From Litoditis marina (taxonomy: Eukaryota; Nematoda; Chromadorea; Rhabditida; Rhabditidae), in contig OZ038435.1 in the NCBI GenBank assembly GCA_964036275.1, forward strand, positions 8,671,810 to 8,735,809: 64,000 nt of DNA. The letters run 5' to 3'. The position numbers were made by a program, and so were the translations under genes. Positions 1-11,660 of this stretch are shown piece by piece. The notes below the pieces were generated by a model, which ran no database searches, was not told the DNA's origin, and saw only the letters and a program-made list of their open reading frames with translations. Each line of letters opens with the position of its first letter. Within the stretch, counting starts at the first letter, position 1.

Positions 1-1660
1 GAGAAACTCGGGCTAATTGCTCATGAAGTGATCTCATGAACTTTTGTGGGGATCGCTACGCCACCTGATATGCTCATTCCCTATATTATGTAATGTTGCC
101 TATCCTAAATAGTCCATATTGGCTAACGTGTGGAACACATCGTAGTACGTCTATACTGTTAGTCAATTGTAAAGTCACGTGAAACATGTTAAACACAGCA
201 GAACTCAGAGACGTGCACTGACAAAGTGCACGATTCTTCATTAGAATGCCAACTTTACGTGACTATTCAATTTACTTGTAGTATATGAGGTTGGCCGAGA
301 CGTAGGTTGATATCAAAACGTCGAAATGTTATTAAAGCACCATGAATTACACATCGCCAGAGTTATTTTTTTAGTTCTAGTACACTTTATACTACGTGTT
401 TTCAATAGTGCGGGGTTTTTTCCCGTCGTTTGCTGTAAATCCGCCCCTGAATGTTGCCGAACCGATCCAAAATGCATAATCCATATTGGCGTGCTGTTTA
501 AAATCATTGATTTCCGTACGAAGCAATTCAAACACATAATATTTCCACCATTATTCAACGTCAGCTGACAAAAGTAGCCGCAGACTATTGATAGTGCAGG
601 CAACATCCGTTTTTGTTCACTTCTCGAGAACGAATTTCCTTTTTTGTTTGGTCTCTGCGTCTCTACGTGTTCTATAGTACTTCTCTTACGTGGATTGTTC
701 TGGTGTGCATTTGAAATAACAACTAACTTTAAACCTGACAATAGCGTTGTAGAAGTTATTTCATGTACATTGAAGAATTGGTAAGGAACTATTTTTTGGA
801 ATTTGTTGTGTTGTTTAGTATTGGGTGGGACTACACAGCTAACTTCCTACTTGTAGACATGACTGCATAACCGGATAATGTACTCGTTAACGAGCGTGCG
901 AACTACATTATGACAAAAATCATATGTTTTATGCAAGTTTTTCTTTTTCAAACATGAAACATTGTTACTGTTTTGTACAACAGCCACACAACTACAACCT
1001 ACAACAACTGAAAGGGTATCTGCTCACCCTAAATTCCTATTTATAGACTTGAAAGTAAAATTACATATAGGACGAATTACATATGTTAACGATCGTGTGA
1101 ACTACATCATAACAGGTTTTTATGTTCAAACACCTCTTGAAACCGGTCCGGGTGAGAACATCAGCTGTACTGTCGGGTGCGATCACACAAAACGGCAGAC
1201 TGAACAAACACTGAAACATCCACTTCCCGGCTAGTTCTCACACGAATGTTTAGACGAATAACACTTGTATTCAATTTAATATTCGCGTGAAACTAATTTC
1301 AAGGAAATAAGTAGTTTTTCACTGCTTGCTGCCATGTTATGTATTCAATTATGTAAATTCACTATTTGGCACAAGTTTAAATGTGGCAGAAATTTAGATT
1401 TTTTTCGTGCGGAACATCGTTCATGTCAGCTGACATTCTGACTATCCGTATTCACTTGATTCCAATCTCGCTTTTTATTTCCGACGCGGTACTTTGGTGA
1501 AACTTTGACTCTTCAGAAATGCGCCACCTCTCTTGTTTTTGCGTGTTCGGTTTTTGTGCGGTCTTCATTCGATTCGCTTCTTCTGGTGTCTTCATACTTT
1601 TCTCTATACTCTGATTGAAATGACTCAATAATTATTATTTTTCTTTGTCTTATTGTTTTA
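1..1660. other. Non-coding upstream region of STARD10
   Basis: I see no supported gene here; the short open frames overlap on both strands and show no family similarity. There is a diverged direct repeat: a segment starting near 886 (gttaacgagcgtgcgaacta) recurs near 1085 with a few changes. The last 150 bases are pyrimidine-rich and contain two similar cttcagaaatgcg stretches, near 1512 and 1661. The second is the acceptor and start region of the STARD10 gene. Confidence 0.5.
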
Positions 1661-1661
1661 C

Positions 1662-1668
1662 TTCAGAA
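1662..1668 (+). promoter_or_regulatory. 3' splice acceptor immediately before STARD10 ATG
   Basis: A pyrimidine-rich tract ends in ttcag at 1666, two bases before the presumed ATG at 1669. No coding exon can be joined upstream. The site therefore fits either a 5'UTR intron or a spliced-leader trans-splice site. Similar sites precede MDH2 and the MRPS31 genes. Confidence 0.5.
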
Positions 1669-4600
1669 ATGCGGGTAAACGTGGCTCGGGTTTGGGAGGA
1701 TTCGGATTATCAAAATGTGCGATCAATGTGCGACAGCAGCACCGGGTGGACAGAGGTTAGACTTTCTCGGAAAACTGTTGATATTATCTATTTATCAATC
1801 AGAGTTTCGCAGTTTGTGCCCAGAAAAGTGGTGGAAAAACGTGACATTTACGTGAAGAGTAGATATTTTCCTAACAATATGCGACGAAGGCCTTTTTTCT
1901 AAAGTCAACTCTGTCAACTCAAGTTCAGCTATTACGAGCAGGAAGGCAAAGTGATGTGCAACTTGAATCTGCAGCCTAGATATCAGAGTGTATCTATTAC
2001 TCTACCTACCAGTGACAATAGTTCAACACAAGTAGCATGTTTAACATTTATTTGTTTACAGGTCTACAAAAAACGAGATACTACAGTGTGGACACAAAAC
2101 ATGCAAAACAGCACATATCAGATGATCAAGGTAAATCTTTTAATTTTCTGCATATAACGTTAATTGGAGTGAAGTTTTCATTACATTTCATCGGACCTTC
2201 ATTCAATTGTCAAGTAGAAACGAGTAAAAAGCACCGCAAGAAATCTAGAATATTGTTTCGTTTGCTACATACGTATCATTTAGCGTACACTCAAATACCA
2301 AGCAAGTGAATGAGTACTTGTGTTTGAGGGAGTCCACGACTTTTTAGTCTTTCAATATTTCTCAATATTGTTAGAAAATTTTATTTTTCCTACAGGCTCA
2401 CGCGACATTTCCCGATGTATCCCCCGATGTTGTATTTGATGTACTCCAAGATAGCTGCTATAGGAACAAGGTGAGTTTTGAGGCGAAAAGTACACAGAAC
2501 CAAATATACTCAACTCTTTTCTAGCCTGTGAATAAACTTAACTCTCCTGCAAAAAACTGCGGAGTCACACCTATAACACACCGCTCGGAGAAAGCAGTGA
2601 CTCGGCCGCCGCCGACGCAGTCGGGCGCGACATTGTCGCTGACGTCTCAGATTTCACGCATAGAAACAGCATATGTTTTGAGGAGATGCAGGCCGAGATA
2701 CTGAGATTGAACTCGGACGGATCTGACATTGTCGCTGCCATCTCACGTTTTGGTCGTAGCGGGATCGAACTACAAACAGTCTTCGAATCATGTCCATAAG
2801 ACAAAGAGGATCAAAATACAACCACGATTGAACTAGGAAAAATCACTGGGTAATTTGGTTTTCCGTGGAGTTTTGCGTCGCGGTGATTGTCGAAATAACA
2901 TTCAATTAGAAACTTATGATCCTATATGAACATTATGTTTTCAGTGGGACAAATACATGGCAGCGCAGAAAGATATAGGCATGATCAACCCGAACAACGA
3001 TATTGGATACTACGCGAGTGGGTAAACATTATACTTCAAATACATTTTCGTATACAAACAAGGTGCAATAATCTCATTTCTCTAAAAACCCCTAAAAAAT
3101 GAAATATAAAAGTTCGAAAACTATACTGTTTTTCACACGGTCTTCTTGTTTCATTAAATGTTTCGAACCCTATGAACTGATAACTTCCATCAGTTTAATG
3201 AGAAATTTTAATGATTCGAAGATTGATAACTTTACCAGTTAAACAGTTGAGTTTATGTATTTACTTTATTTCAGTTTATTCGCTGCCTCCCATCCGGTCC
3301 CGAGATTTCGTGATGCAAAGGTCCTGGCTAGACACTGGGGACGAGAAACTAATATGCAGTCATTCTGTTTGCCACGATGTGAGAAATTTCCTTAAATTCC
3401 CGATGTAGTTTGGTGTGGCCGTTTAATTATCAACTAAGAAATTAGACTACAGCTCCAACTCGGTAATATGCGTTCATTATTCACAGTAAGGCGAAACTTG
3501 AGTTGTAGTCTGATCTCTCAGTAAACACTTGTCCCAAAAAGCCTTGTGATCAAACTACAAACACATCAGTCTCAGAAGCAATGTCCGATTTCACAGGACT
3601 TTCATGGAACAAGCTCATACATCACATTTCTTTCAGGATTTCCCCCCCAACAAGGCGTATATCCGAGGTACTGTATTCTTGTCCGCCTACTACCTACAGC
3701 AGAAGGGAGATGGATGCCAAATCACATACATCAGTCACTCGGATCCAAAAGGTAACATACAACTTTCCGGAGTTTACAAACTATTACATTTACCATTAGA
3801 AATAAAGATAAAAGCATACCAACGAGTTTTTTTTTCAGAATTAGTGGTTGACTAAAGTGTCAGAAGACAATACTTTACCGTGAAACCTTTCTATGAAAAA
3901 GTAACCATGGGTTCGTGAATTGTAGTTCATGAGATGCTCATTGGTGACGATTCCTGTTGTTTGTTCGTGCGCCAACAGCCCCGAAGTGTTCTCTTTTCTT
4001 GAACGATTTGTTTTCGAACATAACTGAGGTTATGTTCGAAGACCCCAACTGTTTTTATCTCAAGTGTACTCCAGGCAAACTACCCACCTGGCTGGTGAAC
4101 CGGGTCTCCAAAGTCGTTGCCCCAAAAATGATCAAGAAACTTCACCGAGCCTGTATCGCGTACCCACAGTGGAAGAAACAGCACAAAGAGAACTGGAAAC
4201 CGTGGAGGTATCCCGAACAGCAGGTAAAAAGGGTGAACATATTTGAATTGTAGTTTGATCTAAATACACAGAAGAACTGAGATGAAGTTTTACCCACGCA
4301 CAGTACAACTGCGATATGATTTTATCTACCTACACGCATCAGGATCAGACGCCAATAACAATATTAGCAGTTTGAATCGGCCCTCCCGCCACTTTTGAGG
4401 GGTCCCCAATAGATGAACTTGGGACACACAATTCACAAAAAGTTCGAGTTCATAGTGAACTAAGTACTCATATTTTCACTCACTCAGGGAGAACACTTCT
4501 GGATCAGGAAACGTTTACATTCACTTGATTGCGTTAAAAAGTTTAGATGTGTTTTTTCCAGTTTTTTTTTTCATTTGCATGGTCTCAACTTGACATGTAC

Positions 4601-4724
4601 GTATTTGCAGGTGGATTTTGCCCGAGTAGACATGGCCAAATGTCAGCCAAAGGAATATGTACAGGAAATCATCGACGAATCCAAACTGGACAGTCAAAAG
4701 GAAGTCGAAGAAGACGACGAGTGA
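1669..4724 (+). CDS. STARD10: STARD10-like START-domain lipid transfer protein, 8 exons
   Basis: The spliced product is about 261 aa; human STARD10 is 291 aa. Proposed exons: 1669-1755, 2062-2130, 2396-2470, 2945-3017, 3275-3378, 3637-3751, 4075-4223, 4611-4724. The reading frame stays open across all joins. The START domain fills most of the protein. Recognisable blocks are the N-terminal [86 protein letters not shown] and [10 protein letters not shown]. They fall in the same order as in STARD10. The C-terminus is acidic (EVEEDDE). Family role: START proteins bind one lipid in a hydrophobic cavity; STARD10 transfers phosphatidylcholine and phosphatidylethanolamine between membranes. Weakest joins: intron 1 starts with gttaga, and the donor at 3018 (gtgggt) was chosen to keep frame. 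The start codon lies 2 nt after a ttcag acceptor, so a 5'UTR intron or trans-splicing is likely. Confidence 0.9.
3503..3560. repeat. TTGTAGTTTGATC hairpin repeat in STARD10 intron 5
   Basis: A left arm at 3503-3515 (one mismatch to the consensus) pairs with gatcaaactacaa at 3548-3560. It belongs to the dispersed hairpin family found at many other places in this window. Confidence 0.65.
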
Positions 4725-4750
4725 AAACATATCAAACGAATTGTGCATAA

Positions 4751-4756
4751 AATAAA
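4751..4756 (+). terminator. Polyadenylation signal of STARD10
   Basis: AATAAA lies 27 bases after the STARD10 stop codon. The 3'UTR would therefore be very short, typical of compact invertebrate genes. Confidence 0.65.
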
Positions 4757-5517
4757 TATTTATCTTTGAACAAGACTGTTTTTGTTGACACTTTTCTACT
4801 TTTCAAGCAGCCGGAAACAGTTTTTCGATCGTGCCAAGTATTATAAGATTCGAAAAGGTGATTTTCAGAGTAATTCATAATGTCGAAGCATCTTTAATCG
4901 AATGTTCTGAAATCTTATTCTGACTAAGCCATTGAGAAATCTTCTCTTATCTGAGGTTTTCATTACCTCATATAACAATGCCACAAACCAAATGAACGTT
5001 AACTACCGTTTTTTAAATGTGTTCAACTCTGTCTGTCGTGAAACTATATATCACGCTAAAAGTTTTACGTTAATAAAAAATAAAAAAATAATAATATAGT
5101 CCTCGCCCGTTTCTGCAAGGTGCTCTACTTCTCAGTCAAACACGGGCATCATGCCAGCCAGATCCGAAAATTTTCGAGCACTGGGCATGCTTCTGGCCAT
5201 GTCTGGCCACGTCACAGACAAACTGAGGGCTACCGTACACCCTTGAATCTTACTAGGACCTCATTTCAGATGTCAGAGTCTGACAGTCCTTTATTTTTTC
5301 TGATGCAATTTTTACAAATTTTCAACCGTGTTTTTTTAACCTTTTTTGTATAGTTTATAATTGATTCTTGTTCATTCTGATGAATTTTTCGATGTTTTGA
5401 TGATCCATGAGGGGTTGAAGTTTTTACCACGTCACTATGTTCTGCGTACATGATCAAACTTTGTGATTGTGTATGTTTCCAGAAAAAAAGAGAGGATACT
5501 GACAGATAAGTTCCATG
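4757..5517. other. Intergenic region between STARD10 and the long-TIR element
   Basis: No gene is seen. At about 5100-5220 there is a GC-richer block containing gggcatcatgccagcc and tggccatgtctggcc. It resembles, in reverse complement, the palindromic block at 13,150-13,245, so both may be members of one small repeat family. Confidence 0.4.
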
Positions 5518-5720
5518 TTATAATGACTGCTCGATAACTATCATGATGCTCATGCTTCGCTGAAAGCTCTAATTTCTCATTTTAAATTCAAAAGATGGCT
5601 AAAATATTAGCCGACTTTTTAGTGAATAAATTGGTCCTGCAGCGAAAACCCTGACGCGCGCGGTCAGCGCCAGTCGCTGAAGTGACCTAATTGTTCACAC
5701 CCAAAAATCTTCACTTTGTT
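5518..5720 (+). repeat. Left 203-bp arm of long inverted repeat
   Basis: This is the reverse complement of 11,420-11,622 and of the second copy at 23,410-23,612. It starts TTATAATGACTGCTCGATAA; the right arm reads GCGAGATAA at the corresponding place. Confidence 0.85.
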
Positions 5721-6394
5721 TCGTGAGCGCCGTCGGTTACGGGCTTGCTCTTTTTCTTCTCATTTATTGATTATATTCGCTAGTTAGCAGCGAATTTCTC
5801 AATGTTTTTGTATCTGTTTTACGTAGTTTTCGGGGGATATGGACATCCCTTCGAATTTTTAGGCAGGGTTGCGGAGAAAATCGTTGTTTCCTGCATGAAT
5901 ACATCTTCTCATTGCGATAAGTTGTCCTGGTAAGGGAATCTTCTGATGAAAGTTTCCTGTTTGGGGTCCTCTTTTTGACTTGCTGTTCCCCCAGTTTCTT
6001 TTTCAACCGGCGTGTTCAAGAACTGGGGTTCTTCCCAACAGAGTTGACTATCTCTGTGATTCGTCTCTACTCGTCATTGTGGGTCCCTATTCTATTCGTT
6101 TTTTTTTCTGAATTCAGAATATTATATTCCATCCTGGCTTGATCAGATTCAGGATTTTTAAACGAGTTGGTGACCACAGGGTGGTTTCGTTTATCCATTT
6201 CCTTCGGTACAGGATCTTCCGAATGGATGAGAGCTTCAAGTTCAATGGCCCATTCGTCTAGGGGCCGAAGAAGACTAGCGAGGAACATGGACGTTCCCCG
6301 CCGAAGGATCGTTTTTTACGCCGATGTGATGTACACGACCTTACTTGCTTCGTTCTAGTGGTACCTAAACACGATCACACGCACTGATCTGAAC

Positions 6395-6770
6395 GTTGAG
6401 CTGGGCAAGCTAACGTTGTGTCTAAGCGACTGTCGTGACCTGCGTAAATACTGGGGTTGCAGTAATTACCTACGTTGTCCGCATCGCCTTTTTGAGTAAT
6501 GGGTGGTAGTTATACTCCAGCTAATTTGGTATGATTAGAAAGCTATTCGCTCAACCCTAACCTCTAAATGCACCGCAGGTTGCGGTTTAGAACATACACT
6601 AAATTTTCGCGTGGAGCTTGCCAAGCCAGCGTTGTGTTTAAGCGATAGGTCGACGGACCTGCGTAAATACTGGAGTTGCAGTAATTAGCTACGAGTAATG
6701 AGTAGTAGTTTCCTGTAGCTAATTTGGCAAAATTAGATATAACGACTCGCGAACCTCTGGATGCATCTCC
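6395..6770. repeat. Two diverged direct repeats inside the long-TIR element
   Basis: A segment starting near 6397 (gagctgggcaagctaacgtt) recurs near 6615. Both copies share gacctgcgtaaatactgg and ttgcagtaatta, and both end near ctaatttgg. The offset is about 218 bp. They look like subterminal repeats of the surrounding element. Confidence 0.6.
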
Positions 6771-9700
6771 GGTCGCTCTCGCTGTTCTCTTCCATGTTGA
6801 TCATATGGTATGCGATGCATCAGAGATGGTTACGAGTTCAGTTGGGATTGTGAAATGTTTAAAACAAAGGTTGTTAGACAATTTGGCCTACTTAAATGAA
6901 CCTCGAGTTGAACCCGCTACTTTCTGTGAAGGTTGGGCGCCTGAATCAAGCGTAGCAAGGGGATTTTTTTTTCTACACGCCATTAGAAATAAGGACGCAT
7001 GAGTATATAAAACGGGGATCGGTTCATCCTCCTTCTGGGCCGTTGATTGACGGTTTCCATACTAGTAAATATGTTTCATATTTAACATTTTGTCCTTCTC
7101 TCTGTTGTTTGTATTCTGAATAATGGTTATTAATTCAGTTTGATTTCAGCATCAGAATCGTTCCATCTGAGTGAGCCATAATGGATCTGTGGGGCCGATG
7201 TCCAAACGCCACTATGCTCCTAGATGTGAGGAAGGCTGCCGATTGCAACAGGTCAGAACATGTTTGTTGGGGATAAGGTTTCGCAATCAAATTGTCCAAA
7301 GTCCGGCGTTCCCTTGACTTTGACATACAAATTTTTTCCGCGTTGTTTCTTGCTCAGTTTGGAAAACATGTGGGCACGATAAATTATTGTCGTTATTGAA
7401 TTGCCTAATTTTCTCGTGCGAAAATTATAGTTACAAGATCGGACTTAACGATTGCATGTTTTTTCTGAAGCACTCTTGGTCTTATTCGGATAATCAGCTG
7501 TTACTGATACTACCGACCACATTAGTGTTTCAGTTTCAATTTCTAATTGACATTCACGGGTCAGGGTACTTGACTGGAAATTGTCCTCTCACCTAAGTCT
7601 GATATGGTCAAATTTAGTTTTTATCATGTAAATGAAACGGTCACTTTGAGTGAAAATCCCTTTTCGGGAAAGCCGTAGCATATAGCTAGGTTTTTTGTGA
7701 TTTTTGACGTGGGCATTTTGATAATATTGATCAAAGTCAACACCCTTACAAGAATTAGGTTACATTCTTATCAGTCGACTTTCATATACGCAGTTATTCT
7801 GCCAGGGGAACTTAAATTATAGTGCTATGGGTGACTGCAAAATGAGCCGTTGTTCACTCGGTTGTTTTGGAATATTTTCAAAAACCAGGGTTCGTGTCCT
7901 GACTGTTATATCATGGATATGAGGAACTGAGTTATCTTTTTGGGTACCGCTCGCTAGTTTGTACTGCGGAAGAATAGTAACAACGGTGACGTGTTTTAAT
8001 GAAAGACCTTTTCTTTTAGACCAGTCTAAATTATGTTCGTCATAATAATGCTTGACGTTAAGGTAAACCTTTGTGTTTTGGGCGAAGGAAACGCCTTTTT
8101 CATAATTTTTCCTCACGAACAAGGATTGCTATTGCAGAGGCTATCTCTGAAGACGTGCATCGTTGGACAACGATTAAGTTCTGTCTTCAATGAGGATGAG
8201 TCTGGCAGCTCACAAGGAGAAGTGAGTGGTTTCTGCCATTATCCGTTTCTAGGTTAATTATAGTTAACATACAGTAATATTCGATAGTCCGTGGGCAAGG
8301 TTAGCACCATTGATTGGTTAAACTTCCTATTATCAGTGGAGGGTGCGCCGTTTGCTGTACAGCTGCGACTTTTCATAGATTCTGAGGAATTGTCGCGAAA
8401 AATTATCAGGCCTACCCAACCTTGCTAGGGTCAAAAAATTGACTGCTAGAATTTTGAACTAGCTGCGTTTCAAAACTAACTAAATAGCACTCGTCTAGAA
8501 GTCTAGACTATTCTCCTGTGACGATAGTCAGGGTTTTATTTTAGCAAAACCGGCCACCAAGGAAATTGGGTCCCGTTTCTGCGAATTTTTTTCGTAATCT
8601 GAGCTCCGCTTTCACGAACGAAATTATGAAACTGACGGAAGAAATTTGTATTCCCTTTTTGTTTTTTCATAGAAAAGGAGTAATCGTTGAGGTTACTTCA
8701 AATATTTACGCTGCTTCAGGTGGTGCAATCTGCTTGCGCTTGGACAGTTATAAAAAATAAGACCTTAGTTTTCAATCACATAGTTTCCTCGGGTATATCG
8801 AGGATCTGATTCTCTAGGAATTATACCTTCCGAATCATGAGTAGTACCTACTGCATCATGAGTACTAGTATCTATGAATTTCAGAGGTATCGTGGACTGT
8901 TCGACTGTTGAAAGATATCAACGGCAGACCTGTCCTCGCAGGCGAGAACATCATCAGTCAGCTGGGCTTTTGAATTCATGTGAGTATTGCATACCTTTTG
9001 GGCTATATTGTGACACTTCGAAAGGTCACAATTTCTAAAACGTGGCTACAGCTACAATAAGCCAGCAAAAAAAGGCTAAAAATGGGCCCTTGTTCGCCAA
9101 AAAAGTTGCCTTATTTCATGATTCGATGATCGTGCGTATTGAAATCGGACAACCTTGTTTATGTATTTGTTCATGCACAGTATTCATACCTTAAACATTA
9201 CCTGTGGGTGACTTGCACCAGGCTTGAACGGGGACAAAAAAACTAGGCTGGTAGAGTTTTGCTCCTCCTTAGAACCTATCCATTTCGCATCTGGTTTTGT
9301 TTTACTGTTTACCAACTAAGACCAATTCGTTGGATACTCGATACTCTATGAATTAGGCGTTGTTGGCAATTTCGGCTAGACAAGGTCATTTACTTATTCT
9401 GACTCATCTCTTTACCGTGGTAATGAGCTATGTCATAATATTTGGCCACCTCCAGGAAATATCGTGGGGTGGTTATTATACGTTGAACCGTTGGAACCCT
9501 TGGCTATTTGTAGTACGTTATTGGGCATTTAAGAACAAGTGATCATCATTATTTTAATGGCTGTCCAGGGCCGCCAACGTTCAAGGAAACCTTTTGATAG
9601 ATCAATGGAATTTTCACTCTCACGTACAGAGCAACTATCAAATTATTGGTTCTAAAGGTTTTAAATCATGTTTTGAAGATGGGGTTGTTAGGATGGTCTG

Positions 9701-9819
9701 GTATAGGCAAAGTACTCCTTTCACAAGTCGCATGAGCAATTATGAAAATTTTGTTCTCACACGTCGTTATTTTCATGTCTAAGGTGATTTGTGGCTTGCG
9801 TTCAGGATGATTTGAACAA

Positions 9820-9916
9820 GCATCATGATAGTTATCGAGCAGTCATTATAATTGAATATTATGCAATATTTATTGAAGTATAATATCTATTATAATGACT
9901 GCGAGATAACTATCAT
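9820..9916. repeat. Palindromic junction of two element ends
   Basis: An end sequence at 9820-9851 (catcatgatagttatcgagc...ttataa) faces an inverted end at 9890-9916, with 38 bases between them. The first end matches the left tip at 5518 in its cgag variant. The second matches the right tip at 11,622 in its ctcg variant. This suggests two related elements lying side by side, or an inversion inside one element. Confidence 0.65.
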
Positions 9917-10479
9917 AGCCCACCCTTTCCCGCCCAGTTCCGCTAGCGCGTGTTGAACGCAAGGAACAAACGGTCATTTATCTATGGGAATTTCAGGATA
10001 TCTTCCGACATGTCAGCCGGAAGGGTAGTCTACAGTCGAGGCTCGAGGGCTAGCTCGACGATAGAACCCAAGCCAGAAGACTGATATTTTATTTGTTTTT
10101 TGACATATTTATGTTCGTTCGGTGAACATAGGTTAATATGACGTGTCACCTAAGATCACGGGTTCACGTGACTTATGTGAAGAATATTATATACGTCTGT
10201 CAATAAACTATTTGTTAAGCGTCAGTCGGTTGCCAACAGGCAACATTAGAGTACTGAATTGTTTACCTATTTTTATACATATGAAAGCCTCGTGTTTATC
10301 TCTGGTGTGAAATGTTAATTTGAACTTATCTCACATCAGTTTACCGGATTAGGTAATAGTTGTGTGTAGCTGATCGGGCTCCACACTCACTATACATGTT
10401 CTATCTTTACTACAATTCAATGAGCACAACGGGTGTGCTTGGTATTTTGGCAAGATAAAACACAACAGGCTAATCAGTT

Positions 10480-11300
10480 CCGTCTTAGTGATAGTTCTTT
10501 TCCAAGAGACAGCGGTGGCATTGTGCCATCAGTCCACTCAGTTGTGAATTTTCCTAAACTACTGCTTTGGATGAGATTTTTGACTGGCAGTTAGCCTCAG
10601 GAATATTTGTTTAGCGTAGCCGGTTATCATTCGGCTTAGCTAGAATAGTTGGTATAATATAATAGCTAAAGGCAGTTTTTGGAATTGAGTCACTGATGGT
10701 TTTGGTTTGAATTTACCGAAATTGCTGTTTCAGAACAGTTATGTGACGGGCAGTTCTCCTTAGGAACATTGGGTTAGATTAGCCGGTAATCATTCGGCTT
10801 AGCTAGCTATATAGCCGCTAAAGACAGTTGCGCCATTGAGCCACGGCTCTTTTAGGGTTGAATTTCGCTAAGCTACTGTTTCGGAACAGTTATTCGACTG
10901 GCAGTCCTCCTTAGAAACATTTGTTTACCTTAACTGGTAATCATTGGGCTGACCTAGAATATTTGTTCAATATAAAATATAGTGCCTAGATACAGTTGTT
11001 TCATTGAGCCACTGATCTCATTGAATTATGCTAAACCTTCTGTTTCTGAACAGTTATTTGCCTGGCAGTTCTCTTTAGAAATATTTACTCAGCTTAGCCG
11101 GTCGGCTTAAATTTAATATACTAGAGTTGCTAACGACAGTTGAGGAGGGAGCTACTATCTCCCAGATTGAAATTTCCCAAATTCTGTTTTTGGTACAGTT
11201 ATATAACTGGCAGTGCTGAATAGGAACAGTTGTTCGGTTCAGCCGCTCAACGTGTGGCTATGCCGGCATGTTGGGTAAACTATAGTCGCAAAACAGTTGT
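10480..11300 (+). repeat. Diverged tandem array, unit about 160 bp, about 5 copies
   Basis: A block of the form (g/a)(a/c)ctggcagt... with a following aacattTgtt, agccggtaatcattcggct and cagttattt recurs with starts near 10,582, 10,745, 10,896, 11,060 and 11,215. Spacing is 151-164 bp and the copies are clearly diverged. The array sits next to the right inverted arm of the candidate element, where subterminal repeats are common. Confidence 0.7.
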
Positions 11301-11419
11301 GTATATAAGAAGACAATGGTAGTTCCTAGTGCTGGAGCTACTCGTTGTTCCCATCACACCTTTCTTTGAGGTTACTCGTAGCGAAAAAACGCTACGCTTC
11401 GTTCCTCCTACGGTCACTC

Positions 11420-11622
11420 AACAAAGTGAAGATTTTTGGGTGTGAACAATTAGGTCACTTCAGCGACTGGCGCTGACCGCGCGCGTCAGGGTTTTCGCTG
11501 CAGGACCAATTTATTCACTAAAAAGTCGGCTAATATTTTAGCCATCTTTTGAATTTAAAATGAGAAATTAGAGCTTTCAGCGAAGCATGAGCATCATGAT
11601 AGTTATCTCGCAGTCATTATAA
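11420..11622 (-). repeat. Right 203-bp arm of long inverted repeat (first copy)
   Basis: It matches 5518-5720 in inverse orientation and ends in GCAGTCATTATAA. The following 38 bases (11,623-11,660) also occur inverted at 9852-9889. Confidence 0.85.
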
Positions 11623-11660
11623 TAGATATTATACTTCAATAAATATTGCATAATATTCAA

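Larger units (their letters stand above)
5518..11622. mobile_element. Candidate 6.1-kb DNA element with 203-bp inverted terminal arms
   Basis: The segment 5518-5720 is the reverse complement of 11420-11622, 203 bp on each side with only two differences noticed near the tips. Both ends read TTATAATGACTGC inward. The interior holds two subterminal direct repeats (about 6395-6570 and 6612-6770), a nested palindromic junction (9820-9916) and a tandem array of a roughly 160-bp unit (about 10,480-11,300). Open frames inside (for example 6724-7002, 8033-8257 and 9360-9542 on plus; 6067-6288 and 5764-6006 on minus) match no transposase I know. The element may be non-autonomous, degraded or interrupted by introns. 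The right portion from 10,042 is copied again in the second duplication unit. An inverted segmental duplication is the alternative reading. Confidence 0.6.

Noticed and set aside
6724..7002. Possible transposase frame inside the long-TIR element
   Set aside because: No DDE/D signature, zinc finger or other transposase motif could be recognised, so it is mentioned only within the element.
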